Assembly (NCBI RefSeq): GCF_014695385.1
Contig: NZ_JACJOD010000008.1
Location: 186,001-250,000, forward strand
Reading direction: 5' to 3'
Origin: Trichocoleus sp. FACHB-46
GTDB lineage: Bacteria > Cyanobacteriota > Cyanobacteriia > FACHB-46
DNA length: 64,000 bases
Both the position numbers and the translations under genes were made by a program. Below, in pieces: positions 47,545-55,496 of the stretch (its first letter is position 1; each line of letters starts with the position of its first letter). Under the pieces are notes generated by a model. The model was not told the origin of the DNA. It worked only from the letters and a program-made list of their open reading frames with translations, and searched no databases.

Positions 47545-47880
47545 GTGAATTTAGTTACAAAGCTTAAAAATCCTCTACTCAACTCCGCGCTTATGACTTC
47601 TGCTGCACTTGCCACCTGGACGCTTGGCCCTTTATTGGGGTTAATGATCTTTTTATTTATCTTTCGGATTGTTCTAACTTGGTATCCCCAAGTTAATTTG
47701 AACCAATTTCCCTTCAATGTAGTGGCTTGGCCCACCGAGCCTTTCCTGCTGCCTTTGAGAAAGCTTGTGCCCCCAATTGGGGGAGTAGATATTACCCCGA
47801 TTATTTGGGTGGGAATTTTTAGCTTGCTGCGCGAAATCTTATTGGGCCAGCAAGGACTCGTGACCATGCTGCTGCACTAG
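47545..47880 (+). CDS. YggT family membrane protein
   Basis: The 111-residue protein has two membrane segments (LGPLLGLMIFLFIFRIVLTW and ITPIIWVGIFSLLREILLG) and the YggT motif WPTEPFLLPLRKLVPPIGGVD. Plastid and cyanobacterial homologues (Ycf19/CCB3) take part in thylakoid nucleoid or cytochrome b6 heme maturation. The start is a GTG at 47545; an ATG 16 codons later (47593) is an alternative. Divergent from psbX. Confidence 0.9.
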   Translation: MNLVTKLKNPLLNSALMTSAALATWTLGPLLGLMIFLFIFRIVLTWYPQVNLNQFPFNVVAWPTEPFLLPLRKLVPPIGGVDITPIIWVGIFSLLREILLGQQGLVTMLLH

Positions 47881-48019
47881 TCATGGTTCTGTAAACCTAG
47901 ACCTCCGGAAAGTAGGGCGATCGCTGCTTCGGGATAGCTTGGTCGATACTTGGCATAGTCAACCGCCCTGTCCGAGAAACGGCTTAAGGGCTTGAGTGTA
48001 TGGAGTGGGGCGGTGTCCA

Positions 48020-49372
48020 TTACTTTGAGTTTTGCATTACATCAAGCACAAAGTTGGTGTAAACCTCGCCTCGGTTGAACTCTGGGGTTTCCAAAATTCG
48101 CTGATGGAAGCCGATGGTAGTGGGTAGGCCTGTCACAGCGCATTCCCGTAATGCCCGTTTCATGCGTCTAATGGCAGAGGGGCGATCGGGTGCCCAAACA
48201 ATCAACTTGCCAATCAAGGAGTCGTAGTAGGGCGGAATGTCATAGTCTGTATACACATGCGAATCCATCCGCACACCGGGTCCCCCTGGTGGCAAGTAAC
48301 CACTGATGCGACCTGGACTGGGGCGGAAGTTAAAGTCTGGATCTTCTGCGTTTACCCGACATTCGATCGCATGACCTTTGAGTACCACCTGCTCTTGGGT
48401 CAGTCTGAGTTTTTCCCCCTGAGCGATGCGAATTTGCTCCGCAATCAAATCGAGTCCAGTAATCATCTCTGTAACTGGATGCTCTACCTGAATGCGGGTA
48501 TTCATTTCCATGAAGTAGAAATTCCCCGTTTGATCTAGGAGAAATTCAACCGTACCCGCTCCCACGTAATTGATCGATTGAGCTACCCGAACCGCTGCCG
48601 CTCCCATCTTCTCGCGGAGTTCTTGGCTCAGGGCGGGACTTGGCGCTTCTTCTAACAACTTTTGGTGGCGGCGCTGAATGGAACAGTCGCGCTCGCCTAA
48701 ATGGATGACATTGCCAGAACTGTCAGCCAAAATTTGAAATTCAATATGGCGGGGTCGCTCAATAAATTTCTCTAGATAAACTCCACCGTTACCGAAGGCT
48801 GCCTCAGCTTCACCTTGGGCAGCCATGAACAGTTTGTTCAGCTCGCTTTCCTCAAGAACTAGTCGCATCCCCCGACCGCCACCTCCGGCAGTCGCCTTGA
48901 TCATGACGGGATAGCCAATTTTGCGAGCGATCGCTAAAGCTTCTTGGTCATCTGTCAGAAGTCCATCGCTACCTGGAACCGTAGGTACACCAGCGCGCTG
49001 AGCGGTCTCCTTGGCAGTAGATTTGTCGCCCATCAAACGAATCGCCTCGGGCGAAGGCCCAATGAAGGCAATTTGGTGATCCGCGCAGATCTCCGCAAAG
49101 CGGGCGTTCTCTGCTAAAAAGCCATAGCCTGGGTGGATGGCGGTGGCATTTCGAGTCAAAGCTGCCGCAATGATATTGGGGATGTTTAGGTAACTTTTGC
49201 CACTGGGTGGTTCGCCAATGCAAACAGCTTCATCTGCTAACTGCACATGGAGCGCATGGCGATCAACCGTAGAGTGAACCGCAACTGTCGCAATCCCCAT
49301 TTCTTCACAAGTCCGGAGAATGCGGAGGGCGATTTCCCCTCGATTTGCAATCAGAATTTTTGAAAAAAGCAT
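48020..49372 (-). CDS. accC: Biotin carboxylase subunit of acetyl-CoA carboxylase
   Basis: The 450-residue ATP-grasp enzyme starts [20 protein letters not shown]. It has the glycine-rich ATP lid [28 protein letters not shown], the [11 protein letters not shown] stretch and the catalytic [16 protein letters not shown]. It carboxylates the biotin on AccB in the first step of fatty acid synthesis. Monocistronic. YggT and accC are also near each other in other cyanobacteria. Confidence 0.98.
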   Translation of the reverse strand: MLFSKILIANRGEIALRILRTCEEMGIATVAVHSTVDRHALHVQLADEAVCIGEPPSGKSYLNIPNIIAAALTRNATAIHPGYGFLAENARFAEICADHQIAFIGPSPEAIRLMGDKSTAKETAQRAGVPTVPGSDGLLTDDQEALAIARKIGYPVMIKATAGGGGRGMRLVLEESELNKLFMAAQGEAEAAFGNGGVYLEKFIERPRHIEFQILADSSGNVIHLGERDCSIQRRHQKLLEEAPSPALSQELREKMGAAAVRVAQSINYVGAGTVEFLLDQTGNFYFMEMNTRIQVEHPVTEMITGLDLIAEQIRIAQGEKLRLTQEQVVLKGHAIECRVNAEDPDFNFRPSPGRISGYLPPGGPGVRMDSHVYTDYDIPPYYDSLIGKLIVWAPDRPSAIRRMKRALRECAVTGLPTTIGFHQRILETPEFNRGEVYTNFVLDVMQNSK

Positions 49373-49702
49373 CTTCCAGCTTTAAGGTCAATAAATGAGT
49401 AAAATAAAGCTTTCTGAGGCGCTCTGGAAGACACCTTGACGGCGAAACCAAACCCAGGAACTTACACGAAAACCTCAGACCGGAAACTGATCGTATCACG
49501 CTGGGGTAGCTTAACTAAAGCGAAGTGCGCCTAGAACTTCAAGATAGAGTTGCATTTCCTTCATCTGCACTGGGTTGCGATCGCCTCTGAAGAAAATATT
49601 TCAGAGTTCTTCAAAATTTTGATCCAAAAGTCAGTTTATGAGCTATTCTAGGTAACCGGAGGAAATCAAGGGCATTTGCACCTTGGCAGCCTCTAAAACC
49701 AC
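49373..49702. other. Intergenic region upstream of accC and tRNA-Leu
   Basis: This 330-bp region lies between the divergent accC and tRNA-Leu genes and presumably holds both promoters. No additional gene is visible. Confidence 0.45.
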
Positions 49703-49784
49703 GCGGATGTGGTGGAATTGGTAGACACGCACGCTTGAGGGGCGTGTGGCTCACGCCTTGCGAGTTCGAGTCTCGCCATCCGCA
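49703..49784 (+). tRNA. tRNA-Leu (GAG)
   Basis: The sequence folds as a class II tRNA. The acceptor arm GCGGATG pairs with CATCCGC and is followed by A. The D-loop GGAATTGGTAGACAC, the anticodon loop TTGAGGG with GAG, a long variable arm GTGGCTCACGC and the T-arm GCGAGTTCGAGTCTCGC are all present. It decodes CUC/CUU leucine codons. CCA is not encoded. Confidence 0.95.
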
Positions 49785-49895
49785 TATTTAACCATTCTGT
49801 GTTTTGGAGTTTCAGCTCTCTATTTCTTGATTCTTTGCCTCCTAAGCATTTCCTGTTTATGATCGGAGGAAGAATGAAAAGATTTGTAAAGAGCT

Positions 49896-50507
49896 TTGAC
49901 TTCCACTATTAAACCTAACAAAAGCATTACTCTACCAGCGCCCTGGTACGCTTTAGATCCTCTCTGGCAGGATGAGGGCGTGGGCATTCAACAAGGATTG
50001 CCGCATGCTCAGTTAGCTCCTGCTTGGCAGATGCTTTTGTTGGGAGACGGTTCTCCGACCAAACATCTACAGTTGCTAACGGGTGAGCCTACTGAAGTAG
50101 ATGTGATTGATATGTCCTTGATTGGTATGGACTCAGATGGAGCGCCCGCTCAAATCCAACTGATTCCAGGACCCCGTTTAAGGAGACAAGTTTGGTTGCG
50201 CACAGCTTCCGGGCAAAGACTGGCCTATGCGGCTTCTTGGTGGGAGGCGAGCCATGTAGACGAGTATCTGCAAAATCGCTCACTGCCGATTTGGGCGAGT
50301 TTGGCCCGCTTACGCACTGAGTTATATCGGGATGTGCAAGGAGTTTATTACGGTCATTCTGCAGTTTTAGAGTCTGCGTTTGAGCAAACGGGGCCTTTTT
50401 GGGGACGTCACTATTTGTTCTGGCATCATGGACAGCCGCTAACGCTGATCTATGAGGTGTTTTCGCCTTATTTACAGCGCTATTTGGGAGCGATGAAGCT
50501 GGACTAA
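49896..50507 (+). CDS. Chorismate lyase-like protein (DUF98)
   Basis: The 203-residue protein matches the cyanobacterial chorismate pyruvate-lyase family: PLWQDEGVGIQQGLPHAQLAP, WLRTASGQRLAYAASWW and LYRDVQGVYYGHS. These enzymes release 4-hydroxybenzoate from chorismate for plastoquinone head-group synthesis. The start appears to be TTG at 49896, since nearby upstream ATG codons are out of frame. It is downstream of tRNA-Leu in the same direction. Confidence 0.82.
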   Translation: MTSTIKPNKSITLPAPWYALDPLWQDEGVGIQQGLPHAQLAPAWQMLLLGDGSPTKHLQLLTGEPTEVDVIDMSLIGMDSDGAPAQIQLIPGPRLRRQVWLRTASGQRLAYAASWWEASHVDEYLQNRSLPIWASLARLRTELYRDVQGVYYGHSAVLESAFEQTGPFWGRHYLFWHHGQPLTLIYEVFSPYLQRYLGAMKLD

Positions 50508-50666
50508 CTCCGTCCGGCGGTCTTGATTTTCTTGGTTACTAAGAGACGGATAACCGCCCGAAATGCAGGGTTATCCTGCGTCTGCTCGGCAAGGAATGGG
50601 AACTCTGGGGGTTGAGTTTAGAACTAGTCCGCGTTCACAGCAATTCCCTCTCCAGTACTTGCCACC

Positions 50667-53153
50667 ATGACTCAAATGCCCCTCCAGTGTCAGAGCCTGC
50701 CAGATCAGGTTGATTCTCTGCTGCAACTGTTGCACCACGAACCGTCGCTCCGTACCCAGCAAGATATCACCGTCATTCAATCGTCCCTGAAAAAAGCGAT
50801 CGCTCCTAAATTCCAGATCGTGTTTGCGGGGGCGTTTAGTGCCGGGAAGTCGATGTTGATCAACGCCCTGCTAGAACGCGAGTTGCTCTACAGCGCTGAA
50901 GGCCACGCCACCGGAACCGAGTGCTATGTCGAATATGCCGAGCCAGATCAGGAGCGAGTGGTGCTCACGTTTCTCAGTGAAGCCGAGATTCGGGAGCAGG
51001 CTCAGGCACTCTGCCAACGCTTAGGGCTAACGGCAGCGATCGCTATTGATCAGCCGGAAGTAATGGGTCTGCTGCACCAAGGCTGTCAGGCAATTATTCA
51101 ACAGGAAGGTGGCGAAAGTAAGTCAGAGCGGGCCAAGCAAGCCAAAGCGTTGATTTTGCTGATGGAGGGGTTTATGGCAAACCGCGATCGCCTACACCCT
51201 ACCAATCACGCCACCTACTCAATGGAGCAGTTCAACTTCTCTAGCCTCAAAGAAGCCGCTAGTTTTGCTCGTCGGGGTAGCAATAGCTCAGTTCTGAGGC
51301 GGATCGAGTACTACTGCCATCACCCCTTGTTGCAAGATGGCAACGTCTTGGTAGACATGCCCGGAATTGATGCTCCGGTGAAAAAAGATGCCGAGCTGAC
51401 CTACCGCAAAATTGAAGACTCCGATACGTCAGCCGTGGTTTGTGTCCTAAAACCTGCGGCGGCGGGAGACATGACCACGGAAGAAACCGAACTGCTAGAA
51501 AAGATGCGGAGTAATATCGGCATTCGCGATCGCGTCTTCTATGTGTTTAACCGCATTGATGAAACTTGGTACAACAGCCAACTGCGGCAACGGCTGGATG
51601 ATTTGGTGTATGCCCAATTCCAAGATTCAAGCAGAGTTTACAAAACCAGTGGTTTGCTGGGCTTTTATGGCAGCCAGATTAAGCAAACTAGGGTTGGCGA
51701 TCGCTTTGGCCTCGATTCTGTCTTTGCGGAGAGCATCAAGGGCTTGGATGGGCAGGAAGAAACGCCGCAGTTTGTGAATGAATTCAACCGTTACTGCGCC
51801 AACTCTGGCAAGCTGGCCTCCAGTCGCTTCCGCATTTCGGTCAACAGCTACGAAACACCCAACGAAAACTACGTGCGGATTCTGCAAGAGTCGGGCGCGC
51901 CTCTGGTGGAGCAGTTGATTCAAGACAGCGGCATTGAGGAATTCCGCACAGCGATCACCCGCTACCTCACCGAGGAAAAGCGCCCGCAACTGTTCGCTAA
52001 CCTAGCCGATGATTTGCAACCGCTCTGTATTAATCTCCGCAATCACTATCTCGCAGCTCGGCGGGAGCTAGACAGCCAACCCCGCGCGATCGATGCGATG
52101 AAAGCTCGTGAACTGGAGCATCTGGGGCATGAGTTGAAGCAAATTGGAGCCGATTTTTCTCAAGCGATCGCCCAAGAAGTAAATGCGATCGCCGGAGATG
52201 TCACCAATGCGACGTTTGAGGCAGCGTTCATCAGGCTCAAAGCCCGCATGGTCAGCCGTCTGGATGAGTTGCTAAATACGTTCTCGGTGGCAGATGCTTA
52301 CAGTCGCGCCACGCTCAGCCATCCTCGCAATGCCACAGCCCCTCTGATGGCGATTTTGGTGGAGGCGTTCTACTATTTGGCAAATGAGCTAGAAACCGTT
52401 TTAGTCGAGGCATCTCAAGCGGTAGTGGTTGCCTTTTTCCAATACTTGACGGAGCAGGTTCGCAAATCAGACTACTACCGCAAGCTCTATCGCTTACTAG
52501 GCAATGATGGCGGCATTGAGGCCCAACTGAAGCATCTAGAAGCGCAAGTCCGACACGCGATCGCGAACCAAGCTCGGATTGAGTGCGATCGCTATGTGCG
52601 CGAAACTCCGCAGTTTTTTGGTGATTCGCCGTTCTTTTTCCAACTGCGCCAAACGTTGCAACAAACTTCTCAAGGGTATGACTGCGAAAGTATGGCTGAG
52701 GCAGAACCCGCAATTCGCCAATTGCTGAAGCTAGATTTTGAGCCGAAGGTGTCGGCCACAATCCGCCGCAATTTCCGCCAAACGCTCAACCAAACGCTGA
52801 AAACTCACCTGTTGCCCATGGCGGAGCAACAAGCGGATGCAATTTTCCAGCAATATGACCATGCTCGCGCTTATTTGGAGCAAACGCTGGAGAAGGAAGC
52901 GGAAGAAAAAATCCTCCGCAATCAACGTCTCCTCACAGAAGTTGATCACAATATTGCCACTTATAACCAAGCAGTTGAAGCGATCAATAGCTGTTTACAA
53001 GCAATGCAATTACGCGATCGCCAACTCCCTTTTATCTCTACTCCTGATCTAGATCAAACGGTTCCTGCTGCTTACAACTCAGAAACTTTTGATTTTGGTT
53101 CAAGTAATGGGACTCAAACTAGTGTGACTGAGACCAACGCTAATTTGGCTTAA
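50667..53153 (+). CDS. Bacterial dynamin-like GTPase
   Basis: The 828-residue protein has a G-domain with P-loop GAFSAGKS (residues 55-62), switch region GTECYVEY, DMPGID for Walker B/G3 and VFNRID at G4. About 400 residues of alpha-helical and coiled-coil sequence follow, as in bacterial dynamin-like proteins (BDLP) that remodel membranes. No clear membrane-spanning helix is present, so membrane contact would be through the helical stalk tip. It stands before the accessory KGK/gas vesicle region and is followed by a palindromic repeat element. Confidence 0.88.
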   Translation: MTQMPLQCQSLPDQVDSLLQLLHHEPSLRTQQDITVIQSSLKKAIAPKFQIVFAGAFSAGKSMLINALLERELLYSAEGHATGTECYVEYAEPDQERVVLTFLSEAEIREQAQALCQRLGLTAAIAIDQPEVMGLLHQGCQAIIQQEGGESKSERAKQAKALILLMEGFMANRDRLHPTNHATYSMEQFNFSSLKEAASFARRGSNSSVLRRIEYYCHHPLLQDGNVLVDMPGIDAPVKKDAELTYRKIEDSDTSAVVCVLKPAAAGDMTTEETELLEKMRSNIGIRDRVFYVFNRIDETWYNSQLRQRLDDLVYAQFQDSSRVYKTSGLLGFYGSQIKQTRVGDRFGLDSVFAESIKGLDGQEETPQFVNEFNRYCANSGKLASSRFRISVNSYETPNENYVRILQESGAPLVEQLIQDSGIEEFRTAITRYLTEEKRPQLFANLADDLQPLCINLRNHYLAARRELDSQPRAIDAMKARELEHLGHELKQIGADFSQAIAQEVNAIAGDVTNATFEAAFIRLKARMVSRLDELLNTFSVADAYSRATLSHPRNATAPLMAILVEAFYYLANELETVLVEASQAVVVAFFQYLTEQVRKSDYYRKLYRLLGNDGGIEAQLKHLEAQVRHAIANQARIECDRYVRETPQFFGDSPFFFQLRQTLQQTSQGYDCESMAEAEPAIRQLLKLDFEPKVSATIRRNFRQTLNQTLKTHLLPMAEQQADAIFQQYDHARAYLEQTLEKEAEEKILRNQRLLTEVDHNIATYNQAVEAINSCLQAMQLRDRQLPFISTPDLDQTVPAAYNSETFDFGSSNGTQTSVTETNANLA

Positions 53154-53161
53154 GTGTAGAA

Positions 53162-53262
53162 GGCCCCACTAGCCCCCCAAATTTGGGGGGACTGGATTCT
53201 TAACTTTCTCAAAGGAAAAACTAGATTCTTAGCTTCCCCCAGAATTGGGGAATTGAGGGGCC
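53162..53262. repeat. REP/MITE-like palindromic element
   Basis: The ends GGCCCC (53162-53167) and GGGGCC (53257-53262) are an exact inverted repeat. Inside are an 18-bp perfect palindrome of six C, AAATTT, six G (53173-53190), a second C/G hairpin (TTCCCCC to GGGGAA, 53234-53252) and two near-direct copies of GATTCTTA. This is the familiar look of small non-coding repeat elements of cyanobacteria. It follows the dynamin-like gene by 8 bp. Confidence 0.75.
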
Positions 53263-53348
53263 AGTGCAGAGTCTCTAAAAGTACAGTCAAGACCACTTAA
53301 AGCAACATCCGACACCCGTCTCCAAGAACTTTAGGAGTTAAGAGCTAC

Positions 53349-53678
53349 ATGGAAAACCAAGATTTTCTATCTGAGTTTGGTAATGAAGATGTGATTGCAT
53401 TTGGTTCTGTTTTGCATAAAACAGGTAAATTCAAAAATGTCGTAAAAAACACATTCATGGATCGAAATTGGGTGCCAATAAAATTTAATACCAATCTAGG
53501 AGTTTCTTCAGAAAAGTGGCTTGAAGAAGGTGTATCTTGCGAAATTTTGAGACTTGGCGATAAATCTTGGCAGAAGGGAAAAATCAAAATCAGAGTCAGT
53601 GTAGAATTCTGCCCCGATGAGCCTGAAATAACAGAATCACCACTCGATGATATTCGGCAAGCGATCGCAGAACATTAA
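53349..53678 (+). CDS. KGK family protein, copy 1
   Basis: The 109-residue protein is a compact KGK-family member. Residues about 58-85 read GVSCEIL, then SWQKGKIKIRVSVEFCPDE, which holds the Lys-Gly-Lys motif that names the family. The C-terminus ends with SPLDDIRQAI, shared by all five copies here. The N-terminal half is more variable. Function is unknown for the whole family, which is largely confined to cyanobacteria. It opens a tandem array of five related genes. Confidence 0.85.
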   Translation: MENQDFLSEFGNEDVIAFGSVLHKTGKFKNVVKNTFMDRNWVPIKFNTNLGVSSEKWLEEGVSCEILRLGDKSWQKGKIKIRVSVEFCPDEPEITESPLDDIRQAIAEH

Positions 53679-53694
53679 TAGACAAATTCAGAAT

Positions 53695-54081
53695 ATGAGT
53701 AACTGGTACGACCTAAAAACCTTTGACAGCAAAGATATTGTTTCTTTTGAATCTCAAATCTTCAAAACAGAGAAACTTATTGAAGCCGTCAACAAGTCTT
53801 TCAATTCAAGTAATACAGGCTATTATCTAAGCGAAACTCTGGGACAACAAAAAATCCCCATCAATGTCCGAAGCTTTAGCCAGTCTTATCAAGAGGAATG
53901 CAATGAATGGTGGTTTAGTGAAGGGGGAGATTGTGAAGTTCTTAGACCTGGGCCTTAAGGCTGGCAAAAGGGAAAAATTAGAATCAGAGTGAGAGTAGAT
54001 TTAGAGTTTTGCCCGGATGAGCCAGAAACTGATCAAACAGAGTCACCGCTTGATGATATTCGTCAAATGATTAATGAATAG
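53695..54081 (+). pseudogene. KGK family protein, copy 2, with an in-frame TAA
   Basis: The frame from ATG 53695 encodes a KGK N-terminus ending CEVLRPGP before a TAA at 53956-53958. The same frame continues GWQKGKIRIRVRVDLEFCPDE and SPLDDIRQMINE to a TAG at 54081. In sister copies the stop position holds Lys or Gln, so a single base change from AAA or CAA explains it. The downstream 40 codons are well preserved, so the mutation is recent or the stop is read through. Without readthrough the product (87 residues) lacks the KGK motif. Confidence 0.8.
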
Positions 54082-54155
54082 TTACGGCAAGCTGAATAAT
54101 GTGCGCCCGATGAAGACTATATTTTTCTCAATGTCCATCTAACCCAGAAATATCC

Positions 54156-54536
54156 ATGAGTAATGATTTTCGAGAGCTTAACCCTCAATCTCTTGATAAA
54201 GATGCTGCCTTACTATTTTCTAACTCGATGTTTAAATTGGGGGAATTCCTGTCAAAGGTGCAAGAAACATTTCCTGTTCCTGGTCATCAAGCTTTATCCG
54301 CAGCATTAACCTCCAAGGGAGGTATACCAGGAAGTTGGCCAGACTGGTTTAAGTAAGGAGTAGATTGTGAGATCTTAAGACCTGACGCTAAAGGATGGAA
54401 AAAAGGAAAGCTCAGAATCAGAATAGCAGTAGAGTTTTCTCCTGATGAATCAGAAGAGGCGATTGAAAATGTTGATTTATTGAATGGCAAGGCAGAATTA
54501 CCCCTGGATGATATTCGCCAGATGCAATCTCATTAA
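54156..54536 (+). pseudogene. KGK family protein, copy 3, with an in-frame TAA
   Basis: The frame opens at ATG 54156 and reaches a TAA at 54354-54356 after SWPDWFK. It then continues in frame as GVDCEILRPDAKGWKKGKL, the KGK core, to LPLDDIRQMQSH and a TAA at 54536. Sister copies have Glu or Lys at the stop position (EG or KG before the CEIL motif), so one base change (GAA or AAA to TAA) is enough. Its linker before LPLDDIRQ is longer than in other copies. Confidence 0.8.
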
Positions 54537-54564
54537 TTTACATAAACAAATCTGAGAAAAAAGA

Positions 54565-54870
54565 ATGAATAGTCAATTCCAAGTCTTATCTAATAGCGAA
54601 GTAATTTCTGTAGAGGAAGCTGATCAGATAGTAGTCTCGCATACGACATTCAAGGTTGGTGAATTTCTTGAGCTTTTGAAACGAGATTACTTGTACTCTG
54701 ATGAGGCTGAAGAGTGGCTAGGTAAAGGTATTAGTTGTGAGATTTTGAGTCCCTCTAAAGGTTGGCGCAAGGGAAAAGTTAAGATTAGTTTAGCCTTCTG
54801 CCCTGATGAAACAGATTCACTTTTAGATGATATTCGTCAACAAATCTCAGAAGAGGGCGAGCGCGATTAA
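54565..54870 (+). CDS. KGK family protein, copy 4
   Basis: The 101-residue protein is an intact KGK member: EEWLGKGISCEILSPSKGW, then RKGKVKISLAFCPDE and LLDDIRQQISEE. The N-terminal half contains TFKVGEFLELLKR, similar to copies 1 and 3 (LGEFL, GKFKN). It is followed after 3 bp by copy 5, so the two are probably co-translated. Function unknown. Confidence 0.85.
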   Translation: MNSQFQVLSNSEVISVEEADQIVVSHTTFKVGEFLELLKRDYLYSDEAEEWLGKGISCEILSPSKGWRKGKVKISLAFCPDETDSLLDDIRQQISEEGERD

Positions 54871-54873
54871 CTT

Positions 54874-55206
54874 ATGGAAAACAGCGAGAAAAACAAATTT
54901 CAAGCTTTGAAATATGATGAAGTACTTTCGATTTACTCCGAAGAGATTTCAGAATATTTAGAATTGCCGCGTACCCTTAGAGCAATTGAATTTATCGAAG
55001 CGATCGCCGAGAAATCCTTACCTTCCGATCAAGCAATTAGTGTCTTTGCTGAAGGCATGGAATGTGAAGCCCTCAAGTTTGATGGACAGGGTTGGCGTAA
55101 AGGCAAGATCAGAGTCAGCCTAGAATTTCTTCCTGATGAAATAAAGTCACCCCTGGATGATATTCGTCAGGCGATTCCTAACGATGTTTGGCAGGACCAT
55201 TCGTGA
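54874..55206 (+). CDS. KGK family protein, copy 5
   Basis: The 110-residue protein is the most divergent intact KGK copy: GMECEALKFDGQGWRKGKI, RVSLEFLPDE and SPLDDIRQAIPND. It starts 3 bp after copy 4 and ends 25 bp before the HNH gene. Function unknown. Five copies in 1.9 kb point to repeated local duplication. Confidence 0.85.
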   Translation: MENSEKNKFQALKYDEVLSIYSEEISEYLELPRTLRAIEFIEAIAEKSLPSDQAISVFAEGMECEALKFDGQGWRKGKIRVSLEFLPDEIKSPLDDIRQAIPNDVWQDHS

Positions 55207-55230
55207 GCAACAAGCCGTAAGCACAACATC

Positions 55231-55476
55231 ATGAGCAAAACTCCTCGCATTCGGATTCCGCCAGAAGTTCGCAAATATGTGTTTGAGCGCGATCGCTATC
55301 AATGCCGAAGCTGTGGGCAGACTCAATTAGAGGTGCATCTCAGTATTGACCACATTATTCCACTGGCGCGAGGCGGGGCTAACGACATTAGCAACCTGCA
55401 AACGCTCTGTCTGCCTTGCAATCGTCAGAAACAGCATTATCTCGATCCGCGATTCCAGCGCCACTTCAACCTCTAG
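55231..55476 (+). CDS. HNH endonuclease family protein
   Basis: The 81-residue protein is a minimal HNH domain. It has zinc ligands in CRSCG and CLPCN, the catalytic DHIIPLARGG and NDISNLQTLC. Such stand-alone HNH proteins are small nucleases of largely unknown target in cyanobacteria. It lies directly after the KGK array and ends 20 bp before the start of the MazG/KGK-like gene. Confidence 0.9.
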   Translation: MSKTPRIRIPPEVRKYVFERDRYQCRSCGQTQLEVHLSIDHIIPLARGGANDISNLQTLCLPCNRQKQHYLDPRFQRHFNL

Positions 55477-55496
55477 ATACTCCAGCAGAGACAGCC

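Noticed and set aside
53162-53262. Considered as a CRISPR fragment or the dynamin terminator
   Set aside because: There is no repeat-spacer periodicity, and the element has two hairpins with inverted ends and no T-run, so a dispersed repeat fits better.
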